23,816 bases of DNA from an uncultured Collinsella sp. (lineage in GTDB: Bacteria > Actinomycetota > Coriobacteriia > Coriobacteriales > Coriobacteriaceae). Location: contig CABQLK010000031.1 in NCBI GenBank assembly GCA_902465015.1, positions 1 through 23,816 of the forward strand, in the 5' to 3' direction. Position numbers and translations under genes: made by a program. The notes beneath the pieces were generated by a model. The model was not told the DNA's origin. It saw only the letters and a list, made by a program, of their open reading frames with translations, and searched no databases. Shown here piece after piece: positions 7,906 to 14,953 of this stretch (within the stretch, counting starts at the first letter, position 1; every line of letters starts with the position of its first letter).

Positions 7906-9093
7906 TTAGGAACGGGTTGCGGCGAGCACCTGCGCAGCCTTTTCACGCGCCCACGCATCGATGTCGCGAAGCTGTTCAAACGAAACGACCGCCTGCATAT
8001 CGTGGGCATCCATGCAGGATTCCACAATGCGATCAATATCGGTAAAGCTGCAGCCATCGTGCAGGAAAGCATCGACGGCGACCTCGTTGGCGGCATTGAG
8101 CACGCACGGCATGGTGCCACCCGTCTTGCCAGCACGCTCGGCCAGTGCCAGACAGCGAAAGGTATCCATGTCGGCCGCGTCAAACGTGAGCTGCCCCAGC
8201 TCGCGGAAATCGATACGAGGCGCCGGGGTATCCCAACGCTCGGGATACGAGAACGCGAACTGGATGGGAATACGCATGTCGGAAGCACCGAGATGCGCCA
8301 TCACGGAGCCGTCGACGAACTCGACCATAGAGTGAATCTTGGACTGACGCTGCACGACCACGTTAATGAAATCGAGGCCGCAGTTAAACAGATGCATGGC
8401 CTCAATGCGCTCCAGGCCCTTGTTCATGAGGGTGGCGGAGTCGATGGTGATCTTGGCACCCATGGCCCACGTGGGATGTGCGAGGGCATCGGCACGCGTC
8501 ACGCGATTGAGCTCGTCGCGCGTGCGGCCAAAGAACGGACCGCCCGAGCAGGTGAGCCAAATACAATGAGCCTCGCGCGGGTTCTCCCCCAGATAGCACT
8601 GGTAGATGGCGGAGTGCTCAGAGTCGACTGGGATAAGCTGGCCCGGTTGCGCCAACGGCATAAGCAAGTCGCCACCGACGACGAGGGACTCCTTGTTGGC
8701 AAGGGCAAGGCGCTTATTCGAGGTCAAGGCCGCATGGCTCGCCTCGAGACCGGCGGCGCCCACAATAGCAACGAGCACGCAGTCGACATCGTCGCGACGC
8801 GCGAGCTCGCAAACCGCCTGCGCGCCAACGCCGAGCTTCGTTCCCTCGGGCAACTCCTGCAGCACGGCGTCATCGCCATGAGCGACATCGGCCACGGCAA
8901 CCGCCGGAACCGAGAACTCGCGGGCAACGGCAACGAGCTCGGAGGTACTGGAGTTAACGGACAGCGCCGTCACCTGCAGGCGATCGGCATGCTGACGGCA
9001 CACATCGAGTGCCTGGGTGCCGATAGAGCCCGTACAGCCCAAGATGGCAACACGGAGACGTCCATCGGGCCCGTACGTCGTCTGAAACGCCAT
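7906..9093 (-). CDS. dxr: 1-deoxy-D-xylulose 5-phosphate reductoisomerase
   Basis: Dxr (IspC) makes MEP from DXP with NADPH, the committed step of the MEP pathway. The 395-residue protein has the N-terminal NADPH motif GCTGSIG (19-25), LANKESLVVGG, the metal and substrate motif VDSEHSA, the SGGPF loop and MNKGLERIEA. The ATG shares one base with the cdsA stop (TAATG), and CGGAGG lies 9 nt upstream within cdsA, so translation is probably coupled. The gene sits in the usual cdsA-dxr-rseP order. Confidence 0.97.
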   Translation of the reverse strand: MAFQTTYGPDGRLRVAILGCTGSIGTQALDVCRQHADRLQVTALSVNSSTSELVAVAREFSVPAVAVADVAHGDDAVLQELPEGTKLGVGAQAVCELARRDDVDCVLVAIVGAAGLEASHAALTSNKRLALANKESLVVGGDLLMPLAQPGQLIPVDSEHSAIYQCYLGENPREAHCIWLTCSGGPFFGRTRDELNRVTRADALAHPTWAMGAKITIDSATLMNKGLERIEAMHLFNCGLDFINVVVQRQSKIHSMVEFVDGSVMAHLGASDMRIPIQFAFSYPERWDTPAPRIDFRELGQLTFDAADMDTFRCLALAERAGKTGGTMPCVLNAANEVAVDAFLHDGCSFTDIDRIVESCMDAHDMQAVVSFEQLRDIDAWAREKAAQVLAATRS

Positions 9094-9992
9094 TACAGCA
9101 CGCCTCCGATCATCAAAAGCAGCTGAGCGGTAATGCAGCCAAAGATAAGCGAGTCGCTACGGTCGAGCATGCCGCCGTGGCCCGGGATAAGGTTGCCGGA
9201 ATCCTTGACGCCCACGCCACGCTTGATACGCGACTCGATGAGGTCGCCGATAACGCCCAGGACGGACACGACCACGCCGCACAGCAGCGCATAGGGCAGG
9301 CTGAGCTTGTAGAAGTGCGTCGCCCACAGGATGAGCCAAATCAAAACCGAGCCCAGGATGCCGCCGACAAATCCCTCCCAGCTCTTTTTGGGAGAGATCT
9401 TGGGAACCATCTTGTGCTTACCGATACGGCTGCCCACGATGTAGGCAAACGAATCGGAGACCCAAAGGGACGCGCAAACACCCACCGAAAGCAGGGCGCC
9501 GGCAAAACCGGGCACAGCATCGCGCAGCAGCACGATAGCCGACAGCATAAAGCCAGTGTAGATGGGACCCATGAGCGTCACGGCCACATCAGAGATGCGG
9601 GTACGCGGCGACCAGACATACCAAATGCCCACAGCGAGCATCAGGGCAAAAAGCAGGACATTCAGCAACATCGAATCGCCCAACGCCGACAGCGGAAAGA
9701 GAACGGCGGCAGCGATACCCATGCGCTCGTTAGCCATCTTGCCATCGAGCCTTGTCATACGGAAAAACTCATAGCAGCACAGACCACTCATGACGGAAAC
9801 AAAGATGGCCGTGGGCACGATACCCAAAACCAGGCACAGGATAAAGACAACGGCGTAGACGATACCGGCGGCGGCACGGGTAATAAAGCCCGACAGCCAC
9901 GAACCGGTGCCGCCCTTCACTGAAGGCGCGCCAGCAGTGACAGCTTTGCGCGAAGGCGTCTTGGGAGCAGTTGCCTTGGGACGATCGGACAC
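9093..9992 (-). CDS. cdsA: Phosphatidate cytidylyltransferase (CDP-diglyceride synthase)
   Basis: CdsA is a membrane enzyme that forms CDP-diacylglycerol from phosphatidate and CTP, the precursor of anionic phospholipids. The 299 residues include about 35 basic, probably disordered N-terminal residues, then seven to eight hydrophobic segments. The conserved SDSFAYIVGSRIG and SPKKSWEG stretches are present, and the family signature lies near the C-terminus (GHGGMLDRSDSLIF, from about residue 272). The start is GTG with GGAGG 7 nt upstream, overlapping the end of uppS (gap of 2 nt). Its position between uppS and dxr is typical. Confidence 0.96.
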   Translation of the reverse strand: MSDRPKATAPKTPSRKAVTAGAPSVKGGTGSWLSGFITRAAAGIVYAVVFILCLVLGIVPTAIFVSVMSGLCCYEFFRMTRLDGKMANERMGIAAAVLFPLSALGDSMLLNVLLFALMLAVGIWYVWSPRTRISDVAVTLMGPIYTGFMLSAIVLLRDAVPGFAGALLSVGVCASLWVSDSFAYIVGSRIGKHKMVPKISPKKSWEGFVGGILGSVLIWLILWATHFYKLSLPYALLCGVVVSVLGVIGDLIESRIKRGVGVKDSGNLIPGHGGMLDRSDSLIFGCITAQLLLMIGGVL

Positions 9993-9994
9993 GA

Positions 9995-10789
9995 TTAAGC
10001 CTCCTCGGTCTTGCTCAGTCCACCAAACCTACGGTCACGGCCCTGATAGGCCAAAATGGCGTCGACAAGGCCCCAACGATCAAAGTCGGGCCAATAGGTA
10101 TCGGTGACGTAGAATTCGGAATAAGCCACCTGCCACAGCAGATAGTTCGAAAGGCGCAGCTCACCAGAAGTGCGAATCACAAGCTCAGGATCGGGAAGGC
10201 CAGCGGTATAGAGGTGGGAAGCCACCATGTCGTCATCAATTGCGCCAGGATCGATCTTACCGGCGGCAGCGTCGAGTGCGATCTGACGGACAGCGCGGGT
10301 AATCTCGGCACGCGCGCCGTAGTTGACGGCAAGCGCCAGCGTCATACCGGTGTGATCGGCGCACTCGGCAAGACCGCGTTCAAAAACGTCGCGGGTCTTC
10401 TTGGGTAGCGCAGAAATGTCACCCAAAAAGACAACGCGCACGTTTTCGCGCTTCAGCAGCGGCAGCTCGTCGATAAACGTCTTGGCAAACAGATGCATCA
10501 AGACGTTAACCTCATGCTGCGGACGGTTCCAGTTTTCGGTAGAAAACGCATAGGCCGAAAGCACGTCGACGCCCAGACGCACGCAGGCGGTAATAATCTC
10601 GCGAAGGGAGACGATACCCGCCTTGTGGCCCTCGGTGCGCGCAAGACCGCGCGACGTGGCCCAACGACCGTTGCCGTCCATGATGCACGAGATATGGTGC
10701 GGAATGTTACTGAGGTCAAGGTCGGAAAAACCGACGCCCGCAGGGGCGTCGGCAAAGTACTCGACCAGTTTATGCTCGTCGTATTGCAC
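9995..10789 (-). CDS. uppS: Isoprenyl transferase (undecaprenyl diphosphate synthase)
   Basis: This cis-prenyltransferase adds isopentenyl units to farnesyl-PP to make the C55 lipid carrier for peptidoglycan and wall polymers. The 264-residue protein shows the diphosphate-binding signature IMDGNGRWA with catalytic D38, TEGHKAG, the AFSTENW motif, and the C-terminal RTSGELRLSNYLLWQ and YSEFY motifs. The start is GTG, 1 nt after the frr stop, with GGAG 7 nt upstream inside the frr 3' end. The substrate depends on MEP enzymes, two of which (dxr, ispG) are in the same operon. Chain length cannot be read with certainty from sequence alone. Confidence 0.95.
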   Translation of the reverse strand: MQYDEHKLVEYFADAPAGVGFSDLDLSNIPHHISCIMDGNGRWATSRGLARTEGHKAGIVSLREIITACVRLGVDVLSAYAFSTENWNRPQHEVNVLMHLFAKTFIDELPLLKRENVRVVFLGDISALPKKTRDVFERGLAECADHTGMTLALAVNYGARAEITRAVRQIALDAAAGKIDPGAIDDDMVASHLYTAGLPDPELVIRTSGELRLSNYLLWQVAYSEFYVTDTYWPDFDRWGLVDAILAYQGRDRRFGGLSKTEEA

Positions 10790-10790
10790 C

Positions 10791-11327
10791 TTAGATCTCC
10801 ATGACCTCGGCTTCTTTTTCCTTCAGAAGCTCCTCGACCTTGGCGACATACTCATCGGTGTGCTTCTGGACCTTGGCCTGCTCGCGACGGACATCGTCCT
10901 CGGTGAGCTCCTCATCGCGCTCGAGCTTGTTGTTGAAGTCGCGACGGATGTTACGGATAGACACCTTGGCCTGCTCGGCGTACTCGCGGCACTCCTTGAC
11001 GAGCTCGCGACGGCGCTCCTCGGTGGGAGCCGGGAACGGAAGACGAACGACGGTGCCATCGGAGTTGGGGGTAATACCCAGATCGGAAGCGCCGATGGCC
11101 TTGACGATAGCATTGATGAGTGCCTTGTCCCACGGCTCGATGAGCAGCATGTGGGCCTCGGGGGTCTTGACGGCGGCAACCTGCGTGACCGGCGTGGGAA
11201 CACCGTAATAATCGACGGTGATGTCGGACAGAATGTTGGCATTGGCGCGGCCGGTACGGACCTTGGAGAAGTTATGCTTGAGGGACTCGAGCGACTTATC
11301 CATATGGGCGGTGATGTTCTCTGCCAT
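10791..11327 (-). CDS. frr: Ribosome recycling factor
   Basis: RRF splits post-termination ribosomes together with EF-G and IF3. The 178-residue product is slightly shorter than E. coli RRF (185). It has the family landmarks KVRTGRAN near the N-terminus, the YYGVPTPVTQVA segment, LPFPAPTEERRREL and a charged C-terminal helix. The ATG follows AGGAGG by 7 nt, and that site spans the pyrH stop, which lies 2 nt upstream of the start. The pyrH-frr pairing is near universal in bacteria. Confidence 0.97.
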   Translation of the reverse strand: MAENITAHMDKSLESLKHNFSKVRTGRANANILSDITVDYYGVPTPVTQVAAVKTPEAHMLLIEPWDKALINAIVKAIGASDLGITPNSDGTVVRLPFPAPTEERRRELVKECREYAEQAKVSIRNIRRDFNNKLERDEELTEDDVRREQAKVQKHTDEYVAKVEELLKEKEAEVMEI

Positions 11328-11329
11328 GC

Positions 11330-12052
11330 TTAATCCTCCTGATAGACGAGCGTGCCGACGGGCTCACCCGAAAGCGCGCGCTTGACGGTGTCCTCGCCAT
11401 CGATGTTGAGGACCAAAATCGGCATACGGTTGTCCTGGCACAGTGCCGTAGCCGTGGAATCCATAACCTGCAGACCGCGGACGAGAACCTCGTGATAGGT
11501 AATCTTGTCAAAACGGACGGCATCGGCGCACTTGACGGGATCCTTATCGTAGATGCCGTCAACCTTGGTGGCTTTAATCAGAATCTCGGCGCCGATCTCG
11601 CACGCACGAAGAGCCGCGGCGGTGTCGGTCGTAAAGTACGGATTGCCCGAACCGGCGGCAAAAATAACGACGTTGCCCTTGGAAAGGTGGTTGATGGCGC
11701 GACGGCGAATATAGGGCTCGCAGATCTCGTTCATCTGGATAGCGCTCATCACGCGGCAGGGAACATCGTTATGCTCGAAGGCATCCTGCAGGGCGAGCGC
11801 GTTCATAACGGTTGCCAGCATGCCCATGTAGTCGGCCTGAGCACGCTCCATGCCACCGGCAGCGCCGGCCATGCCGCGGAAAATATTGCCGCCGCCGACA
11901 ACGACGCCGACCTCATGGCCAACGGTGAGCAGCTCCTTGACCTGCTTGGCAAGATGGTCGGTAACCTTGGGGTCGATGCCATATTGGCCGTCGCCCATCA
12001 GTGCTTCGCCGGAAAGCTTAAGAAGCACGCGTTTATATCGGATGTCGGACAA
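11330..12052 (-). CDS. pyrH: UMP kinase
   Basis: PyrH phosphorylates UMP to UDP with ATP, for pyrimidine nucleotide and sugar nucleotide supply. The bacterial enzyme is a hexamer of the amino-acid-kinase fold. The 240 residues include KLSGEALMG at the N-terminus, VGGGNIFRG, the AGSGNPYFTTDTAAALRA stretch, KATKVDGIYDKDP and the C-terminal MDSTATALCQDN. The start codon is TTG, supported by AAAGGAGG about 6 nt upstream and by the family N-terminus. A terminator separates it from tsf, and an extended -10 element sits just upstream, so this may be a partly independent unit heading the frr to proS operon. Confidence 0.97.
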   Translation of the reverse strand: MSDIRYKRVLLKLSGEALMGDGQYGIDPKVTDHLAKQVKELLTVGHEVGVVVGGGNIFRGMAGAAGGMERAQADYMGMLATVMNALALQDAFEHNDVPCRVMSAIQMNEICEPYIRRRAINHLSKGNVVIFAAGSGNPYFTTDTAAALRACEIGAEILIKATKVDGIYDKDPVKCADAVRFDKITYHEVLVRGLQVMDSTATALCQDNRMPILVLNIDGEDTVKRALSGEPVGTLVYQED

Positions 12053-12081
12053 AGCGATCCTCCTTTAATTAGACTCTCAAT

Positions 12082-12090
12082 ATGATATCA
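12082..12090 (-). promoter_or_regulatory. Candidate extended -10 promoter for pyrH
   Basis: On the minus strand TGATATCAT matches the extended -10 form TGnTATAAT, with TATCAT identical to the -10 of the rpsB promoter. No good -35 is seen. Transcription would start about 20-25 nt before the pyrH TTG, after the tsf terminator. Confidence 0.4.
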
Positions 12091-12111
12091 AAGGCTCTGA
12101 TAAGAGCCATG

Positions 12112-12146
12112 AAAAAGCAGGCTGTGAGTAAAACCCACAGCCTGCT
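12112..12146 (-). terminator. Terminator between tsf and pyrH
   Basis: An 11-bp perfect stem (12116-12126 with 12136-12146) and a 9-nt loop are followed on the minus strand by TTTTT. It starts 24 nt after the tsf stop. A smaller 6-bp hairpin with a TATC loop (12093-12108) follows it. Read-through may feed pyrH. Confidence 0.85.
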
Positions 12147-12169
12147 CATTACCAGCTACAAGAGCTTAT

Positions 12170-13039
12170 TTACTCGCCACGGACCAGACGGTCAAAGGCA
12201 ACGACGGTAATGGTGTCGCCGAGCTCCTTGGAGACCTGCTCAGCGTACTTCTTGATGGTGAGGGAGCTGTCCTTGATGAACTCCTGCTCGGTGAGCACGG
12301 ACTGCTTGTAGAACTTCTCCAGACGGCCGACAGCCATCTTCTCCTGGATAGCCTCGGGCTTGCCGGACTCGGCAGCCTGCGCCATGTAGATCTGCTTCTC
12401 GTGCTCGACGGTCTCGGCCGGAACCTGATCGCGGGTAGCGCAGATCGGGGCGACGGCAGCAACCTGAAGGGCAACGTCGTGAGCGAAGGTCTTGAAGGAC
12501 TCAGCCTGAGCGGTCTCGGCCTTCTCGAAGGCGAACTCGACGAGGACGCCGATCTTACCACCCATGTGGATGTAAGAAGCGAGCGCGCCGTTCTCAGCCT
12601 TGCGGGCAGCGAAGCGGGAGATCTTCATGTTCTCGCCCATGATGTGAATCATCTCGGTGAGCTCGGAGGAAACGGTCTCCTCGCCCATCGGCTTCTCGAG
12701 CAGAGCGTCGACGTCAGCAGGCTCGGTGGTAGCGACAACCTCAGCAACCTTGGAAGCAAAGCCGGTGAACTTGGCGTTGGAGCCAACGAAGTCGGTCTCG
12801 CAGGAGAGCTCAAGCAGAGCGCCGGTCTTGCCATCCTCGGAGACGAACGCGGCGACAGCGCCCTCGTTGGTCTCACGGCCAGCCTTCTTGGCAGCCTTGG
12901 CAAGGCCGTTCTTACGCAGAACGTCGACAGCGGCGTCCATGTCGCCGTCAGCCTCGACGAGAGCCTTCTTGCACTCCATCATCGGGGAGTCGGTCATCTC
13001 GCGGAGCTGCTTGACCATAGCGGCGGTAATCTGGGCCAT
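12170..13039 (-). CDS. tsf: Translation elongation factor Ts
   Basis: EF-Ts is the nucleotide exchange factor for EF-Tu. The 289-residue protein starts MAQITAAMVKQLRE. It contains a variant of the usual family signature in MTDSPMMECKKAL, then NGLAKAAKKAGRETNEG and the core-domain stretches ETDFVGSN and HMGGKIGVLVEF. The open frame begins 15 nt earlier, but the ATG at 13039 is preferred because AAAGGA lies 6 nt upstream and is itself covered by the longer reading. The gene follows rpsB by 45 nt with no terminator between, so the two are co-transcribed as in most bacteria. Confidence 0.97.
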   Translation of the reverse strand: MAQITAAMVKQLREMTDSPMMECKKALVEADGDMDAAVDVLRKNGLAKAAKKAGRETNEGAVAAFVSEDGKTGALLELSCETDFVGSNAKFTGFASKVAEVVATTEPADVDALLEKPMGEETVSSELTEMIHIMGENMKISRFAARKAENGALASYIHMGGKIGVLVEFAFEKAETAQAESFKTFAHDVALQVAAVAPICATRDQVPAETVEHEKQIYMAQAAESGKPEAIQEKMAVGRLEKFYKQSVLTEQEFIKDSSLTIKKYAEQVSKELGDTITVVAFDRLVRGE

Positions 13040-13084
13040 TGTGGTTCCTTTCAAAGAGATGAAAAAGAATTAACTAAGACTGAT

Positions 13085-13813
13085 TTACTCGGCCTTGGGC
13101 TCAGCGGCCATCTCGGCCTCGGAGACCTGCTCCTTGCCGGAGCCAGCGAGGCAGGCGTCAGCCATGAGCTCGCACATAAGGGTGACAGCGGAGATAGCGT
13201 CATCGTTGCAGGGGATGCCGTACTCGACCTCGTCGGGATCGGAGTTGGTGTCGATCAGGGCGACGACGGGGATGTTCAGGCGCTGGGCCTCCTTGATGGC
13301 GTTCTCCTCGCGCTTGGTGTCGATGACGAAGAGAGCCTGGGGCAGACCCTTCATGTCGCGGGCACCACCGAGGTTGGTCTGGAGCTTAGTGAGCTCCTTG
13401 CCGAGAACAGCCTGCTCCTTCTTGGGCAGAACAGCCATGCGGCCGTCCTCGACCATGGCCTCGAGCTCCTCCATGCGGTTGATGCGGGAGCGGATGGTGA
13501 CGAAGTTGGTCAGCATACCGCCGAGCCAACGCTGGTTGATGTAAGGCATGTTGGCGCGCTCAGCAGCGTTCTTGACGGCCTCCTGAGCCTGCTTCTTGGT
13601 GCCGACGAACAGCACGTTGCCACCCTTGGCGACGTTCTTGACGAAGGTGTAGGCCTGGTCGGCGTCGAGGATGGTCTGCTTGAGGTCGAGGATGTAGATG
13701 CCGTTGCGCTCACCGAAGATGAACGGCTTCATCTTGGGGTTCCAGCGACGGGTCTGGTGACCGAAGTGGCAGCCGGCCTCGAGCAGGGTGCGGATATTAA
13801 TCTTGGTAGCCAT
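13085..13813 (-). CDS. rpsB: 30S ribosomal protein S2
   Basis: S2 binds the 30S head-body junction and is needed with S1 for initiation. The 242-residue protein has the typical N-terminus with EAGCHFGHQTRRWNPKM, then IYILDLKQT, FVGTKKQAQEAV, RWLGGMLTNF and PVVALIDTNSDPDEV, and ends in an acidic, alanine-rich tail (SEAEMAAEPKAE). AGGAGG sits 6 nt before the ATG. It has its own strong promoter and a leader of roughly 135 nt, which leaves room for autoregulation by S2 as known in other bacteria; that control is only an inference here. Confidence 0.98.
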   Translation of the reverse strand: MATKINIRTLLEAGCHFGHQTRRWNPKMKPFIFGERNGIYILDLKQTILDADQAYTFVKNVAKGGNVLFVGTKKQAQEAVKNAAERANMPYINQRWLGGMLTNFVTIRSRINRMEELEAMVEDGRMAVLPKKEQAVLGKELTKLQTNLGGARDMKGLPQALFVIDTKREENAIKEAQRLNIPVVALIDTNSDPDEVEYGIPCNDDAISAVTLMCELMADACLAGSGKEQVSEAEMAAEPKAE

Positions 13814-13931
13814 GTTAAACCTCCTGTGGTTTGCCTCCGCGCGGGGTCATCCTCCAAAACCAACCCGGACATGTGCTACCAAAGCCCGGGCACCACGGTA
13901 TGAAGTAGCCGCGCGTGCGTGATAAAAACAT

Positions 13932-13947
13932 GTTGCCGTGAAGCAAC
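13932..13947 (-). other. 5' hairpin at the start of the rpsB leader
   Basis: GTTGC pairs with GCAAC around a 6-nt loop. The expected transcript start is about 13948, so this hairpin would be the first structure of the rpsB-tsf mRNA. It could protect the 5' end or take part in leader folding. The remaining leader (13814-13931) has further GC-rich pairing options around GTGCCCGGGC. Confidence 0.4.
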
Positions 13948-13954
13948 CCGATGA

Positions 13955-13983
13955 ATGATAGCAGGAATGCCTCTTCCTGCCAA
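13955..13983 (-). promoter_or_regulatory. Strong housekeeping promoter of rpsB-tsf
   Basis: On the minus strand a TTGGCA -35 box (13978-13983) and a TATCAT -10 box (13955-13960) are separated by exactly 17 nt; each matches the sigma-A/sigma-70 consensus at five of six positions. The spacer holds a 7-bp inverted repeat, GCAGGAA-6 nt-TTCCTGC (13961-13980), that overlaps the edge of the -35 box. Confidence 0.8.
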
Positions 13984-13992
13984 CCCGCAATC

Positions 13993-14014
13993 AAAACCAC
14001 ACACCTGAGTGCGG
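13993..14014 (-). terminator. Weak terminator-like hairpin after xerC
   Basis: On the minus strand CCGCAC pairs with GTGTGG (one G-U) around a 6-nt loop and is followed by TTTTG. It lies 19 nt after the xerC stop and 10 bp from the rpsB -35 box. Termination is probably only partial. Confidence 0.4.
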
Positions 14015-14032
14015 CGCGGGACGTCCCAGCCA

Positions 14033-14953
14033 CTATTCGCCGCGGGGATGGGCTTGAGCCACAGCCCGCTTAAGCCGATCGGGTGTGAGATGCGTGTAGA
14101 TCTGCGTCGTGGACAGGCTCGCATGACCTAGCAGCTCTTGAACCGAGCGCAGGTCCGCACCGCCCTCGAGCAAGTCGGTCGCAAAGGTATGGCGCATCGC
14201 ATGCGGGGCGATGTCAGCCGGAATGCCGGCGAGCGTCGCCAGCGTATGGAACCGCCGCCGGAGCATCGCGGCGCTCATGCGATTGCCGCGCGCCGATATA
14301 AGCAGCGGATGCGGCCCGGTAGCGAGGTCGCGGCGCTTTGCCCGAGCGAGCAACTCCGGCCTCCCCTCTTCAATATAGAGACGCGTCACATCGAGCGCAC
14401 GACGATACAGAGGAACGATGCGCTCCTTGCTTCCCTTGCCCCACAGGCGCAGCGTGCGCTCGGACCATGAGATGGATTCCACATTGAGCGCCGCAAGCTC
14501 TGAGATGCGGGCACCCGAGGCATAGAGCAACTCGAGCATCGCCGCATCGCGCAGTCCCGCGGGTGTTGAGGTATCAGGCGTCTTGAGCAGCGCCTCGACC
14601 TGCTGGGTCGTAAGGACGCCCGGCAGGTCACGCGGCAGCTTGGGCGACGCGATCGCCGAGACCGCATCGCCCTCGACAATCCCCTCGGCAGCCATCCAGC
14701 GATAGAGAGATCGAATAGCCGACAGGTTCGCCGCAAGCGTTCGGGGAGCCACCTGCTCACGCGAAAGCTCGGCAAGATAGCGACGAATGGTGCGCACGTC
14801 GGCAGCGAAAGCATCGATATCCTCGCGCTCGCACCAGGCAGCGAAGCGCTCCAGCCTCGAGCCATAGGCCGTCACCGTGTTGGGAGAAAGTCCCTCGACG
14901 CGTGCGATATAGGCGATAAACGAGTCGACGGTGTCGTACAGGTCAAAGGCTAT
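14033..14953 (-). CDS. xerC: Tyrosine recombinase XerC/XerD family, apparent AUA start
   Basis: Xer recombinases resolve chromosome dimers at dif with FtsK. All catalytic residues are visible (numbered from the ATA): R149 in ASGARISEL, K173 in GKGSK, H251 and R254 in HAMRHTFAT, H277 in LLGHAS, and nucleophile Y286 in QIYTHLT. The first standard start, GTG at 14875, would remove 26 residues that clearly belong to the conserved core-binding domain (SFIAYIARVEGLSPNTVTAY). The only well-placed initiator is an ATA at 14953, 9 nt after GGAGG and overlapping the trmFO stop as ATAG. It yields a normal 306-residue protein. If AUA is not used, a CTG at 14941 or the short GTG form remain. XerC versus XerD cannot be settled here. 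Confidence 0.9.
   Translation of the reverse strand: MAFDLYDTVDSFIAYIARVEGLSPNTVTAYGSRLERFAAWCEREDIDAFAADVRTIRRYLAELSREQVAPRTLAANLSAIRSLYRWMAAEGIVEGDAVSAIASPKLPRDLPGVLTTQQVEALLKTPDTSTPAGLRDAAMLELLYASGARISELAALNVESISWSERTLRLWGKGSKERIVPLYRRALDVTRLYIEEGRPELLARAKRRDLATGPHPLLISARGNRMSAAMLRRRFHTLATLAGIPADIAPHAMRHTFATDLLEGGADLRSVQELLGHASLSTTQIYTHLTPDRLKRAVAQAHPRGE

Noticed and set aside
12401..13903. A 500-codon plus-strand open frame over tsf and rpsB
   Set aside because: It is a mirror of two ribosomal genes with biased codons; the product is a Leu/Gly/Asp/Val-rich artefact.
14018..14027. Palindrome GGGACGTCCC after xerC considered as an operator or dif-like site
   Set aside because: It is only 10 bp, has no spacer typical of Xer sites, and no second copy was found in the window.
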